Shown piece after piece: positions 1-8,259 of a DNA stretch of 35,426 nucleotides. The position numbers were made by a program, and so were the translations under genes. This DNA is from Chitinophagaceae bacterium. Its GTDB lineage: Bacteria > Bacteroidota > Bacteroidia > Chitinophagales > UBA10324. The stretch spans positions 1 to 35,426 of the forward strand of contig CANIPU010000025.1 in assembly GCA_947469485.1 (NCBI GenBank), in the 5' to 3' direction. The notes beneath the pieces were generated by a model that saw only the letters and a program-made list of their open reading frames with translations, was not told where the DNA came from and did not search any database. Numbering within the stretch: the first letter of the stretch is position 1; every line of letters begins with the position of its first letter.

Positions 1-545
1 GTACCTTCCTGTTCAATTGGATTTTGTGTAGCGAGAACCATGAATGGGGCTTCCATCGGATAAGTTTTTCCATCCACCGTAATTTGTAATTCTTCCATTA
101 CTTCAAACAAAGCAGATTGTGTTTTAGCCGGCGCCCGATTTATTTCATCAATCAAAACAACATTGCTGAACACTGGACCGCGATGAAAACCAAACTCCGC
201 CGTCTTTGCATTGAACACAGTTGTTCCGGTTACATCAGATGGCATTAGATCGGGGGTAAACTGAATACGCGAAAAATTTACACTCAAAGTTTTTGCAAGA
301 AGTTTTGCTGTGAGAGTTTTTGCAATCCCTGGAACTCCTTCAATAAGTACATGGCCTCCAGAGAGCAATCCGTTTAGTAAAAGTGTGACGAGGTTGTCCT
401 GTCCAACAATTATTTTACCTATTTCACGACGGATATTTAACACTTCGCTGCTAAGGTGTTGCAGTTCAGTTTGCAGCATTGTGTTCGTTGGGGTGCTTTC
501 ATTACCAGCACTCTCATTTTTGTTATCTAAAGAATTTTCTTCCAT
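1..545 (-). CDS. MoxR-family AAA+ ATPase (3' end cut by window edge)
   Basis: The visible 181 residues are the N-terminal part of a MoxR-type AAA+ ATPase. The Walker A motif GVPGIAKT lies near residue 70 and Walker B with the following helix, [11 protein letters not shown], near residue 130; a sensor-1-like ATQNP stretch sits close to the cut. MoxR ATPases act as chaperones, often for the maturation of von Willebrand-A or DUF58 proteins encoded beside them. Here the gene starts 5 bases after the stop of the DUF4350 gene and is the fourth gene of a minus-strand cluster (SpoIIM, DUF4129, DUF4350, MoxR); in relatives a DUF58 gene usually follows, which would be outside the window. The start is the ATG at 545, preceding a polar N-terminal tail of about 25 residues. 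The family is certain; the client is not known. Confidence 0.95.
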   Translation of the reverse strand, partial: MEENSLDNKNESAGNESTPTNTMLQTELQHLSSEVLNIRREIGKIIVGQDNLVTLLLNGLLSGGHVLIEGVPGIAKTLTAKLLAKTLSVNFSRIQFTPDLMPSDVTGTTVFNAKTAEFGFHRGPVFSNVVLIDEINRAPAKTQSALFEVMEELQITVDGKTYPMEAPFMVLATQNPIEQEG

Positions 546-550
546 ATTAT

Positions 551-1822
551 TTATTTACAGGTTTGGTAAAAGAGGTCAATGCTTTTGTGAAATTCAATCA
601 GTTCATCGGAACTGATTTGTGTACGAAATGAAATTAGTTTGTAAGAAGTAAAAATATGTTTCACATCCTTGAAATTTAATTCAGATTTTATTGCTAGTCG
701 GCATATTTCTTCATCTGAGTGATTTTTTAAAGTGAGTTTATACTTGTTGCGAACAAATAACAAAAACAATTTCATTTTTTGTTTTGCCAGTGCAAGATGA
801 TCATTTTGAAGGTAGTATAATCTGCTTACAGTTTGAACAAACTCCAATGAAGTATTTAAGTTTGGTTCAATAACAGCAATTGGTTTCTGTGAGCGTTTGG
901 CTCTGAATAAAATGAAAAAAAAAACGGTAATCAGTAGGATATACCAGGCCCAACGAAGCGAACGATTGCCTAGAATAAATTTCAAAGGACTTTCTCCTGT
1001 ATATGGTTTTGAGCGTTCATCCTGATAGGGAAGCTTGCTGGCTTCGTCCCAGATGATAGTTGTGGGTTGAAAATTTGAAAAAATTTTTTGCAGGTATTGA
1101 AATCCTTCCTGATTATTAATATTGAAATTAGTGAATGCAATAGGATTACTATGCATATAAAAATATCCATTGCCGTATTTAACACGAATGAAATTTACAT
1201 ATTCTGCATTGATGGTTCCAAGTGCGGCAATTGAATCAAGTGATTGTTCACGACCTTTTTCAAAAAAATAATTCCATTCTCCGTAAACATACTTCCACTT
1301 AAAAAGATAATTGATTTTAAAACTGGTGTCATTTTTAAAAGTTGGATGAAGCAATGAAAAGGAAACAATGGAATCGTTGAACTGATAAGGTTGATAATAG
1401 TTTGAATATTCTTCTTTTGTTGAATCAGAAATTTTTCCATTTAGCAAATCATAATATATGTTGTACGGAATATATGCAGCGGCAATGAATGCATTGTTGC
1501 CCTCATGAACAAAATCCATGACTGCCTTTTGTGCAGAACTATCAAGATATAACCAGCCACCTGCTATAAAATATAATGCATCGTGCTTGTCTTTAAGTGC
1601 ATCTAAGTTTTCGCGAAGCGGTTTATTACTCTCAATAAAACGAGATCCAGGATATTCTTTTTTTAATAAATTGTAAAGCAATTGCAAGCCATAAGGTTGG
1701 TTGCTTGTTCTGTCGTACGACAATGTCCAATCATACCTTTCTTTTTCAGGTGTAATTAAATAAATGACCAGAGCAATTAAGAGGGCAATTCCAGCAAACA
1801 ATAACCATCCGGATTTTTTCAT
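551..1822 (-). CDS. DUF4350 domain-containing membrane protein
   Basis: This 423-residue protein has an N-terminal transmembrane helix (about residues 5-22), a roughly 240-residue extracytoplasmic region that resembles DUF4350, a second helix near residues 288-308 (rich in I, L, F and V), and a cytoplasmic tail of about 110 residues. The DUF4350 region has the expected features: an early stretch placing a linear chain of hydrophobic strands ([12 protein letters not shown], then [11 protein letters not shown]) like a GATase-type fold. No enzymatic activity is established for the family. Its start ATG overlaps the stop of the DUF4129 gene as TAATG, which suggests translational coupling, and MoxR follows after 5 bases. 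The conserved neighbourhood suggests that the proteins work together at the inner membrane, but this is inferred from gene order only. Confidence 0.85.
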   Translation of the reverse strand: MKKSGWLLFAGIALLIALVIYLITPEKERYDWTLSYDRTSNQPYGLQLLYNLLKKEYPGSRFIESNKPLRENLDALKDKHDALYFIAGGWLYLDSSAQKAVMDFVHEGNNAFIAAAYIPYNIYYDLLNGKISDSTKEEYSNYYQPYQFNDSIVSFSLLHPTFKNDTSFKINYLFKWKYVYGEWNYFFEKGREQSLDSIAALGTINAEYVNFIRVKYGNGYFYMHSNPIAFTNFNINNQEGFQYLQKIFSNFQPTTIIWDEASKLPYQDERSKPYTGESPLKFILGNRSLRWAWYILLITVFFFILFRAKRSQKPIAVIEPNLNTSLEFVQTVSRLYYLQNDHLALAKQKMKLFLLFVRNKYKLTLKNHSDEEICRLAIKSELNFKDVKHIFTSYKLISFRTQISSDELIEFHKSIDLFYQTCK

Positions 1823-2550
1823 TATGGTTGTTTGATTTGATTGAGAGTTGATTTAAAATCATTCTGATATTCTTCGAATGAGCTTTTTGTCAATTCATAT
1901 TCGCCATACCAAACCTGATCAAAAGCAAGTGTGAGTTTGTTAAACGATTCGAAATAATTTTTGGAACTGCATTCAACTAAGTATTCCCCATTGGTTTTTT
2001 CCTTTCGCCATACAACTTGTTTTTGTAAAGAGAGTTGTTGTATCAACAACAAATAATATAGTCGAAAAGCCAATCTGAAATCTTTTTCATTTATAGCTTT
2101 TGAAAGATGCGGGTGAATATCACTCTCTGGTAAATTTTCTTCCAGCCGGGCAATGAGTAAATTTTTATCATTAACTTTTTTATCGAATACCCAGCTTGAT
2201 TTCCGGAGCAACCAAACAATTATCAAAATTAAAACCCCAATTACCAATGAAATCAGAACATTGCGTGCTACGCTGGTGTCAATATCGAATCCCCAGTTTA
2301 GTGAATCATCTTTTTTCTCAGTGAGCGAATCTTCTTTTTCAGCTTTTTTTATTTTCTCGCCTTCTTTTACATATTGATAATTGTCTTTTTGTTTTTCCCA
2401 TTCAGATTTTTTTAGATCTGAAGATTTTATAACGGAAGAATCATATTTAACCTGTTCAGAATTATTTCCTGATGATGATTTACAAAAAATAAAAATGAAG
2501 TTACATACAATGAATACTGAATAGCAATAAAATTTAAACTTATCGCGCAT
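1822..2550 (-). CDS. DUF4129 domain-containing membrane protein
   Basis: The protein (242 residues with this start) has an N-terminal hydrophobic segment, a charged lysine/glutamate-rich linker, a transmembrane helix (VLISLVIGVLILIIVWLL, about residues 98-115) and a C-terminal DUF4129-like domain ending in a typical pattern (WRKEKTNGEYL, then FDQVWYGEYELT). I chose ATG 2550 over an in-frame TTG at 2565 because it has a purine-rich Shine-Dalgarno-like stretch (AAGGAAAG) just upstream; the resulting overlap with the upstream gene is 11 bases. Some transglutaminase-like proteins carry DUF4129 at the C-terminus, but there is no transglutaminase domain here. The function is unknown; it is one of the four conserved genes in the MoxR cluster. 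Confidence 0.8.
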   Translation of the reverse strand: MRDKFKFYCYSVFIVCNFIFIFCKSSSGNNSEQVKYDSSVIKSSDLKKSEWEKQKDNYQYVKEGEKIKKAEKEDSLTEKKDDSLNWGFDIDTSVARNVLISLVIGVLILIIVWLLRKSSWVFDKKVNDKNLLIARLEENLPESDIHPHLSKAINEKDFRLAFRLYYLLLIQQLSLQKQVVWRKEKTNGEYLVECSSKNYFESFNKLTLAFDQVWYGEYELTKSSFEEYQNDFKSTLNQIKQP

Positions 2551-4399
2551 ACTTTCCTTCTTCAAATTGTTTGATTTGCGTTAAAAGCTGATTGCCTTCG
2601 TTTACTTCTTTCAAAGAAAAGTATTGCAACCCCGCACCAAGTACCAATAAGGGAAGCAATAAATACAATCCAAGGTAAATTAGAAACACCATTGATAAAG
2701 TAAGAATTACAGAAACAGTTTCAGGATCAAATGGTAAATTCCAGCTCATTACTTCAAAATACAACCACAGAAGTGGGGAACCTGTAATTAAAAAAAAGAG
2801 CAGGGTGATTAATGAACTCATTAAAAAAGTTTCAATCATCCTTACCCAACTTCCATTTCGCATATATTGAATTGACAGAATTAAAGAGTCTATCCAATTA
2901 GAATAATTGGCATTTGCAATAAACATAAAATTTAAAGCAAAAGGCAGAAGGAAAATTGCCAGGTATGAAAGAGGAGCACCAGAAGATTGCATCATAAAAA
3001 AAAGTGAGAACAGCAAGAAAATAAGGACTGAACTTTTTAAACTTTTTAAACTGAAAAAGTTAAAGGATTTTTTGTTTTCACTTTTATAATAAATCCGAAT
3101 TAAAAATGACTGAGCATTAAAAACTGAAAATGCTGAAATTACTGTTGTACAAAGAATTGAATAATATCCATTACTTAAGCTAAAAAGCGCAAAAACATTT
3201 CGATAGACAAGGTATGAATCATAAAACCCTTTTGCATAATAGGTTTTATCAAAAACATAAATAATAACTGTTGAGACCAAGGCAAACAATAACCCTAATT
3301 TTAAATGTTTGCGCAGGAAGGATGAATAAAGAGTAAAAGACTCGGCAAATACTTCACTTGATTTTTTTATTAGTCGGAAATTAACAACCCTCTTTTCGTT
3401 AGCCGGTAAACGAAATTCTATCAGCTTAGCATTTCTCCCGCTTCGGCCTTTTAAAAATGGAATTACAATAAAATACCCAATGATGAAAGCAAAGCAAAAC
3501 AGAATAAAAAATATTCGAACCAAATCAGGTAAATCAGTATATCGGGTTAAAAAACTTTCGATAAAAGCTGCTAGAATGATCACAGGAGTTATACCTAACA
3601 TTATATTCAATCCTCTTCGAGCTGAAAGTTGAAAGGCCTGAAAACGGGTATAAGTACCTGGAAACAGCAACCCTTTGCCAAGAGCCACACCTGCTGCTCC
3701 TGCGATAATTATTGAAGGGATTTCTAATGATCCATGCATCCAGATTGTCAATAGTGATTCACGAAGCACACCCGGGTGATCGGCATTCATATCTAAAAAG
3801 AAATACTGAAAAGTGCCAACCATAATTCCGTTGTATAAAAGAAATCCGATTGTGCCAATTGAGGCAAATAAGCCCAATAGAAATGTAAAAAATGCAACCC
3901 GAAGATTGTTTAATGTGATTCCAAGAAACATATCCAACTGCTGGCTTGATTTGTAAACAGCCATTGGGTCTCCGTTTTCAATATTGGTTTTTGTCATTGA
4001 AACATAACTATCACCTAAAATGAATTTAGGAAACTCTGAATCATTTGCAGAGCTCAATACGCCAATTCCCATTGCAAGAAAAAATACAATTAAAGCTACT
4101 AAAAATTCTTTTCGGGCTTCGTAAATAACCAACGGTAATTCTTCAAGCCAGAAATTGAAAAAAGCCTTCCATCCCGAAAAACGATTGCGATAAATATTCC
4201 TGAATATTTTTTGAGCCAGATTATTAAGGTAAACTTTTACTGAACGATTTGGATAAAAGGTTCTTGCATATGATAAATCGTCAGTAACCTGAATAAACAG
4301 CTCGCTGAGTTTATCTGGGTCTCGGCGCTCTTGCTTGAGAATGGTCTCAAACTCATCCCACTTTTTTTTGTTCTGTTCGATGAATGAAGTTTCGCGCAT
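2540..4399 (-). CDS. SpoIIM-family membrane protein fused to a second multi-pass membrane domain
   Basis: The first 320 or so residues look like a stage II sporulation protein M (DUF95) family protein of the kind found in non-sporulating Bacteroidota: a soluble N-terminal region with YARTFYPNRSV, then about five membrane helices with the conserved MHGSLEIPSIIIAGAAG motif. The remaining 290 residues form another membrane domain with about six helices that ends in YFSLKEVNEGNQLL, similar to the separate membrane protein that sits between SpoIIM and DUF4129 in related clusters as I remember them. The total of 619 residues is about twice the usual SpoIIM length and the frame is open throughout, so this appears to be a true fusion. 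It is the first gene of the MoxR cluster on this strand. A sporulation role is not expected; the function is unknown. Confidence 0.8.
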   Translation of the reverse strand: MRETSFIEQNKKKWDEFETILKQERRDPDKLSELFIQVTDDLSYARTFYPNRSVKVYLNNLAQKIFRNIYRNRFSGWKAFFNFWLEELPLVIYEARKEFLVALIVFFLAMGIGVLSSANDSEFPKFILGDSYVSMTKTNIENGDPMAVYKSSQQLDMFLGITLNNLRVAFFTFLLGLFASIGTIGFLLYNGIMVGTFQYFFLDMNADHPGVLRESLLTIWMHGSLEIPSIIIAGAAGVALGKGLLFPGTYTRFQAFQLSARRGLNIMLGITPVIILAAFIESFLTRYTDLPDLVRIFFILFCFAFIIGYFIVIPFLKGRSGRNAKLIEFRLPANEKRVVNFRLIKKSSEVFAESFTLYSSFLRKHLKLGLLFALVSTVIIYVFDKTYYAKGFYDSYLVYRNVFALFSLSNGYYSILCTTVISAFSVFNAQSFLIRIYYKSENKKSFNFFSLKSLKSSVLIFLLFSLFFMMQSSGAPLSYLAIFLLPFALNFMFIANANYSNWIDSLILSIQYMRNGSWVRMIETFLMSSLITLLFFLITGSPLLWLYFEVMSWNLPFDPETVSVILTLSMVFLIYLGLYLLLPLLVLGAGLQYFSLKEVNEGNQLLTQIKQFEEGKYAR

Positions 4400-4459
4400 T
4401 AATAGTGGTTAAAAATAGAAATGTTGCTGAGGAATAAAATATTATTAAAGATGCTGTTA

Positions 4460-5965
4460 TTAATCTTCGAATAGAGCCCATTTGCTCTTCGGTCGCACAT
4501 TATCCATCCAGATAAAATCTTTCAGTTTTAGTTCATCCTGTGGTGCCTGATTGATGGGATACATTGTTCCATCTGGTTTAGATAAAAATTTAATCCGGTT
4601 TACTTTAGAAGAATCAGTATATATAATCATACTGCTGCAAATGATTTTGTTTACACCAATGAACGCTGAACTATCGTCCTGCGCGTAATAAATACTTTCG
4701 CCATTGCCTTCTATCAATAAGTGATGCAATTTTCCATCTTCAAAAAACCCTGTCATATTTTTCCCCTTTACCTGATTAAATAATCCGGTATCGACTTGAC
4801 TAACCATGAACGATGATTTTATTAATTCAAATTTGCTGACTTCACGATTGCTCAAATGAATACGCATAGTATCTGCCTTCATTTGATTGCCTTCCATCCA
4901 TAAAACAGGATTTTGATATAAGCGGAACATGGAATCGGCATCGGAATAATAAAGTGAATCACAAAGTGCCTGCATATCACTTTTAAAAATTTTTACTTTA
5001 TGAAAAGCTGAAAAATTTCTTTTGTCGGTTACAGAATCTTTTGTTGAATGAAGTGTATCGGCGGTCATAAATAAAGTATCGTTGCCGACTTCTGAAATAA
5101 AAAGTGTATGACCAACAGCAAGAATATCATTAGCAGAATTATCAAACCAGGCACGATCGGCAAGAATGTTCAGGTGTTGTGAAGTGTCTTTCCAATTTAC
5201 ATTTCCTTTTGTAATTCCCTTTCCGGAGTTGTTATCAAACCAAATGGAATCAGCCATTAATATTTGCGGAAGATTAATGAGAATTGCTTTGGTATTAAAT
5301 TGTGCTATATCTTCCGATGTATTGTAGAAACCACCCTCACAAAAAATATCAGAACTATCAGTATTAATATTAGTTGGACCGAGAAAAAATGCAGTCCGGC
5401 TGTCAGTGTTGAACCGTAATGTGTCTGCCGTCAGATTATATTGGGATGAAACAACTTTAACATCTTTCTTAAAATAAACATCATTTGAAGTAGCATAATA
5501 ATATCCGATTTTGCTGGTAAGTGTGGTTGTATCACTGGTGAGAATACCTCCGGTTTTATAACTGGCAACCTTTGTGTTTAAATCGTAATCAAGAGCCGAA
5601 GTATTCAATACCATTTTTGAATCCGTCATTTTAACATTACCCGTTAAAACAGCTTTTTTGTTTTTACCATCATAAAACAAATGATCAGAATGAATTTCAA
5701 CTGTATCTTGTTTGATTACGACATTTCCAATAGCCTCAAGACTATTAATATCTTCATTCAAAATTGCTTTATCACAAAAAAGAAAAACTTCATCTTGCTG
5801 CAACTTTACATTTCCGGTAAGGGTCTTCACTTTTATATCACCTAAATCATTAAATTCAAATTCATCAGCACCAAGAATTTTTATTTGAGTGCCTTGAGAA
5901 AATGAAATAACAGGTAATGCAGAAAGAAAAATTAAAACACCAAAATATTTCAGGAGCTTATACAA
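4460..5965 (-). CDS. OstA/LptA-like periplasmic protein
   Basis: A 501-residue protein with a signal peptide (residues 1-23, ending ISFSQ) and a long array of short beta-strands with the repeating pattern typical of OstA-like domains (for example LTGNVKLQQDEVFLFCDKA, then AIGNVVIKQDTVEIHSDHL). The OstA fold builds the periplasmic bridge (LptA, and the LptD N-terminus) that carries lipopolysaccharide to the outer membrane. It is far longer than proteobacterial LptA, as is normal for the Bacteroidota version. The only in-frame start ahead of the signal peptide is TTG at 5965, 11 bases after the stop of the MCE gene. The gene is likely co-transcribed with the MCE protein. LptD (8260) and LptB (15549) are nearby, which supports an LPS-export role. 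Confidence 0.85.
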   Translation of the reverse strand: MYKLLKYFGVLIFLSALPVISFSQGTQIKILGADEFEFNDLGDIKVKTLTGNVKLQQDEVFLFCDKAILNEDINSLEAIGNVVIKQDTVEIHSDHLFYDGKNKKAVLTGNVKMTDSKMVLNTSALDYDLNTKVASYKTGGILTSDTTTLTSKIGYYYATSNDVYFKKDVKVVSSQYNLTADTLRFNTDSRTAFFLGPTNINTDSSDIFCEGGFYNTSEDIAQFNTKAILINLPQILMADSIWFDNNSGKGITKGNVNWKDTSQHLNILADRAWFDNSANDILAVGHTLFISEVGNDTLFMTADTLHSTKDSVTDKRNFSAFHKVKIFKSDMQALCDSLYYSDADSMFRLYQNPVLWMEGNQMKADTMRIHLSNREVSKFELIKSSFMVSQVDTGLFNQVKGKNMTGFFEDGKLHHLLIEGNGESIYYAQDDSSAFIGVNKIICSSMIIYTDSSKVNRIKFLSKPDGTMYPINQAPQDELKLKDFIWMDNVRPKSKWALFED

Positions 5966-5976
5966 AGTAGATGCAC

Positions 5977-6972
5977 TTATTTCTGTGTCGCTATTGAATC
6001 CGTATCTCTGTTTTTATTGCGATTGCCAAATATTGAAAAATGAACATAGGAATCAGGGTGCGACTTTAAATCTTTCAATAATAAGTCAAGATCTAAAGAA
6101 GTTTGTTCAAGATTATTGTATAACTTTTCATCGTTAACAAGCATGCCAATTGTTCCTTCTCCTTTTTTTATTTTATCAAGAATTTCAGCAGTTGTTTCCA
6201 ACGCATCTTGAGCGCTTGCAATAGTTTGTTTCAAATTAGATTTAGCTAAAGTATCACTGATATTATTAAGATTTGAAAGAACGGCAGAAATGTTTTCTTC
6301 ATTGTTCTTAAGCATTAAAGTAATACTCTCAATGTTTGAAAAAATCCGATCAATGCGGGTTGTGTTTTGCACTAATAAACCTTCAACATTCTCAGCTGAT
6401 TTATTAATATGATTCAAAGTTGAAGTAATGCTGCTAACACTTTGTTTAATGTCTTTGGTTGTTTGCTCATTAAATATGCTTCTGATTATTGTAAGAACCG
6501 AATCAATAGAAGAGAGCAGATTTTCGGCCTTTTGTTTTACAGGAAGCAATTCGGCCTGTACACTTTTTGATAAACTTTCCTGTAATGCAGAAACCAAGGT
6601 GTCGCCATTCTGATAATATATTGTTGTATCAGACAATTCTAAATTAATAGCTTTTGTTCCTAAAAGGTCTGAAGAGATGATTCGGGCAACGGTTCCTTTT
6701 GGAAGTTTAAAATTTTCATCAACAGTAAATTCAACTATTATTTCTCCCTGATTTCCTTCTTCCAGTACAAGGTCTGTAACCCTGCCAACATTTAATCCTT
6801 TTATTTTTACGAAATTGGATAAACCTAATCCATCTACTTCTTTATACCGGGCATAAAAAGTATCAGTGCTGCTAAAAACATCTGTGCCTTTTAAAAAATT
6901 ATAGCCAATAATAAATAAAACGATGGCAACGGTTGCCAGAACCCCAATTTTTAATTCGTTAGAAATTTTCAA
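5977..6972 (-). CDS. MCE-domain (MlaD-like) lipid-transport protein
   Basis: The protein has one N-terminal transmembrane helix (residues 8-26), an MCE/MlaD domain at about 37-118 (YARYKEVDGLGLSNFVKIKG, then GTVARIISSDLLGTKAINLE), and a long C-terminal part likely to form coiled coil (about 130-290). MCE proteins are anchored in the inner membrane and form rings or tubes that move phospholipids between membranes, usually with an MlaE permease and MlaF ATPase; those partners are not adjacent here and would be elsewhere. The start appears to be TTG at 6972, since MKISNELK matches the usual N-terminus of Bacteroidota homologues. A perfect TAnnTTTG element lies upstream (6995-7002). It is likely the first gene of a unit with the OstA-like gene. 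Confidence 0.9.
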   Translation of the reverse strand: MKISNELKIGVLATVAIVLFIIGYNFLKGTDVFSSTDTFYARYKEVDGLGLSNFVKIKGLNVGRVTDLVLEEGNQGEIIVEFTVDENFKLPKGTVARIISSDLLGTKAINLELSDTTIYYQNGDTLVSALQESLSKSVQAELLPVKQKAENLLSSIDSVLTIIRSIFNEQTTKDIKQSVSSITSTLNHINKSAENVEGLLVQNTTRIDRIFSNIESITLMLKNNEENISAVLSNLNNISDTLAKSNLKQTIASAQDALETTAEILDKIKKGEGTIGMLVNDEKLYNNLEQTSLDLDLLLKDLKSHPDSYVHFSIFGNRNKNRDTDSIATQK

Positions 6973-6994
6973 TCCCGTTGTGTATTTGTTTTGT

Positions 6995-7002
6995 CAAAAA
7001 TA
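6995..7002 (-). promoter_or_regulatory. Bacteroidota -7 promoter element for the MCE/OstA-like unit
   Basis: On the minus strand the bases read TATTTTTG, an exact match to TAnnTTTG, the -7 element of the Bacteroidota housekeeping sigma factor. It would start transcription roughly 10-18 bases before the TTG start of the MCE gene. No convincing TTTG -33 element is seen at the expected distance, so confidence is moderate. Confidence 0.45.
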
Positions 7003-7031
7003 AACTTTCTGTTCGGCCAACACAGCAAAAG

Positions 7032-8231
7032 TTATTTCACACTTTCTAAAGGAACCCTTTTCCCGTTTTTATAGGCCACAAGGAATGCATCCTTAAATCC
7101 TTTTGACTTCATTGTTTTCATTCGTACTTCTGCATCAGATCGTTTAGAGTAATTGCCAACCACATAACGGTTTAACCCTTTATCACTTTTATCATTTACC
7201 ATATCTTTTAATGCGGAAAACTTAGGATCAGTTTTATTGATTGGCTTATCTGATGCAGCTATCTGAACTTTGAAAACAATTGAGTTTGTGGTAACAGGTT
7301 TAACAGGTGTTGGTACAGTTTTATTAATAGTGACTGTATCAATTTTGTTTTCAGGATATACCGGAAAAACTTCGTCCTTAATTTCTACAATTGGTGAATC
7401 AGGTACACCGTCCATATTCCCATCAACATTATTACCTGAATTATTCCCTTCGATGGATGATTTATAATCTTTTAATGCATCAAAAATTGAATGGACAATT
7501 TCATTTTGTCCTTCTTCAGAAGCCAATACTTTTTCTTCAGTTCTGTTTGTAAGAAATCCGGTTTCAATCAAAATAGCAGGCATGGTAGTTCGCCATAAAA
7601 CAAGATAGCCTGCTTGTTTTACCCCACGGCTGGTTCTTCCGTCTTTATTGAATTCGTCCTCTACTTTTGAAGCCAGAGCAATGCTTTGATCTATATAAGC
7701 ACTTTGGTTAAGAGAAAAAATAATATATGATTCCGGTGAGTTTGGATCGAAACCATCATAATTACTGGAGTAATTATCTTCTAAAAGTATTGACGAGTTT
7801 TCTCTTTTAGCAACTTCAAGATTAGCATCTGATTTATGCAATCCCATAACCCAGCTTTCTGTTCCGTAAGCACTTGTGTTTTTGTTAGCATTACAATGAA
7901 TGGAAATAAAAAGGTCGGCATTATTACGGTTGGCAATATTTGCCCGCTCAAATAATTCAATAAACACATCTGTTTTACGGGTGTAAATCACTTTAACATC
8001 AGGCATATTCTTTTCAATTAAGTTGCCGAGTTTCAGCGCAATGTCTAATGTTATATTTTTTTCACGATCTGTTGCTCCAAGACAACCAGTATCATGACCA
8101 CCATGGCCGGCATCAATTACAATAGTTTTTAAAGAAAAAGGACTCTTACTATTGAATGCAACTAATTGAGCAGTAGGCGCATCAAAGAGAAGTGTAAAAA
8201 TGAATACTACTATTAAACTTAACCTTTTCAC
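7032..8231 (-). CDS. N-acetylmuramoyl-L-alanine amidase with C-terminal SPOR domain
   Basis: This is an Amidase_3 (AmiA/AmiC-type) zinc enzyme that removes peptide stems from glycan strands of peptidoglycan, probably during cell separation. The signal peptide covers about residues 1-21. The zinc ligands and catalytic residues are in place: H43 in DAGHGG, E57 in ATDREKN, H112 in SIHCNA, and the catalytic Glu in ILIETGF. A low-complexity linker (about 245-310) leads to a C-terminal SPOR-like domain (about 320-395, FKVQIAAS to KDAFLVAYKNGKRVPL), which binds glycans lacking stem peptides at division sites. The start is GTG at 8231. The gene is transcribed divergently from lptD with only 28 bases between the two proposed start codons. 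Confidence 0.93.
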   Translation of the reverse strand: MKRLSLIVVFIFTLLFDAPTAQLVAFNSKSPFSLKTIVIDAGHGGHDTGCLGATDREKNITLDIALKLGNLIEKNMPDVKVIYTRKTDVFIELFERANIANRNNADLFISIHCNANKNTSAYGTESWVMGLHKSDANLEVAKRENSSILLEDNYSSNYDGFDPNSPESYIIFSLNQSAYIDQSIALASKVEDEFNKDGRTSRGVKQAGYLVLWRTTMPAILIETGFLTNRTEEKVLASEEGQNEIVHSIFDALKDYKSSIEGNNSGNNVDGNMDGVPDSPIVEIKDEVFPVYPENKIDTVTINKTVPTPVKPVTTNSIVFKVQIAASDKPINKTDPKFSALKDMVNDKSDKGLNRYVVGNYSKRSDAEVRMKTMKSKGFKDAFLVAYKNGKRVPLESVK

Positions 8232-8238
8232 AATTATC

Positions 8239-8246
8239 TATTTTTG
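8239..8246 (+). promoter_or_regulatory. Candidate -7 promoter element for lptD
   Basis: The bases TATTTTTG match TAnnTTTG exactly. Transcription would begin near 8252, leaving a leader of less than 10 bases before GTG 8260, or about 50 bases before an alternative in-frame TTG at 8305. No good -33 box is visible. Confidence 0.35.
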
Positions 8247-8259
8247 TTGCCGTTAAACA

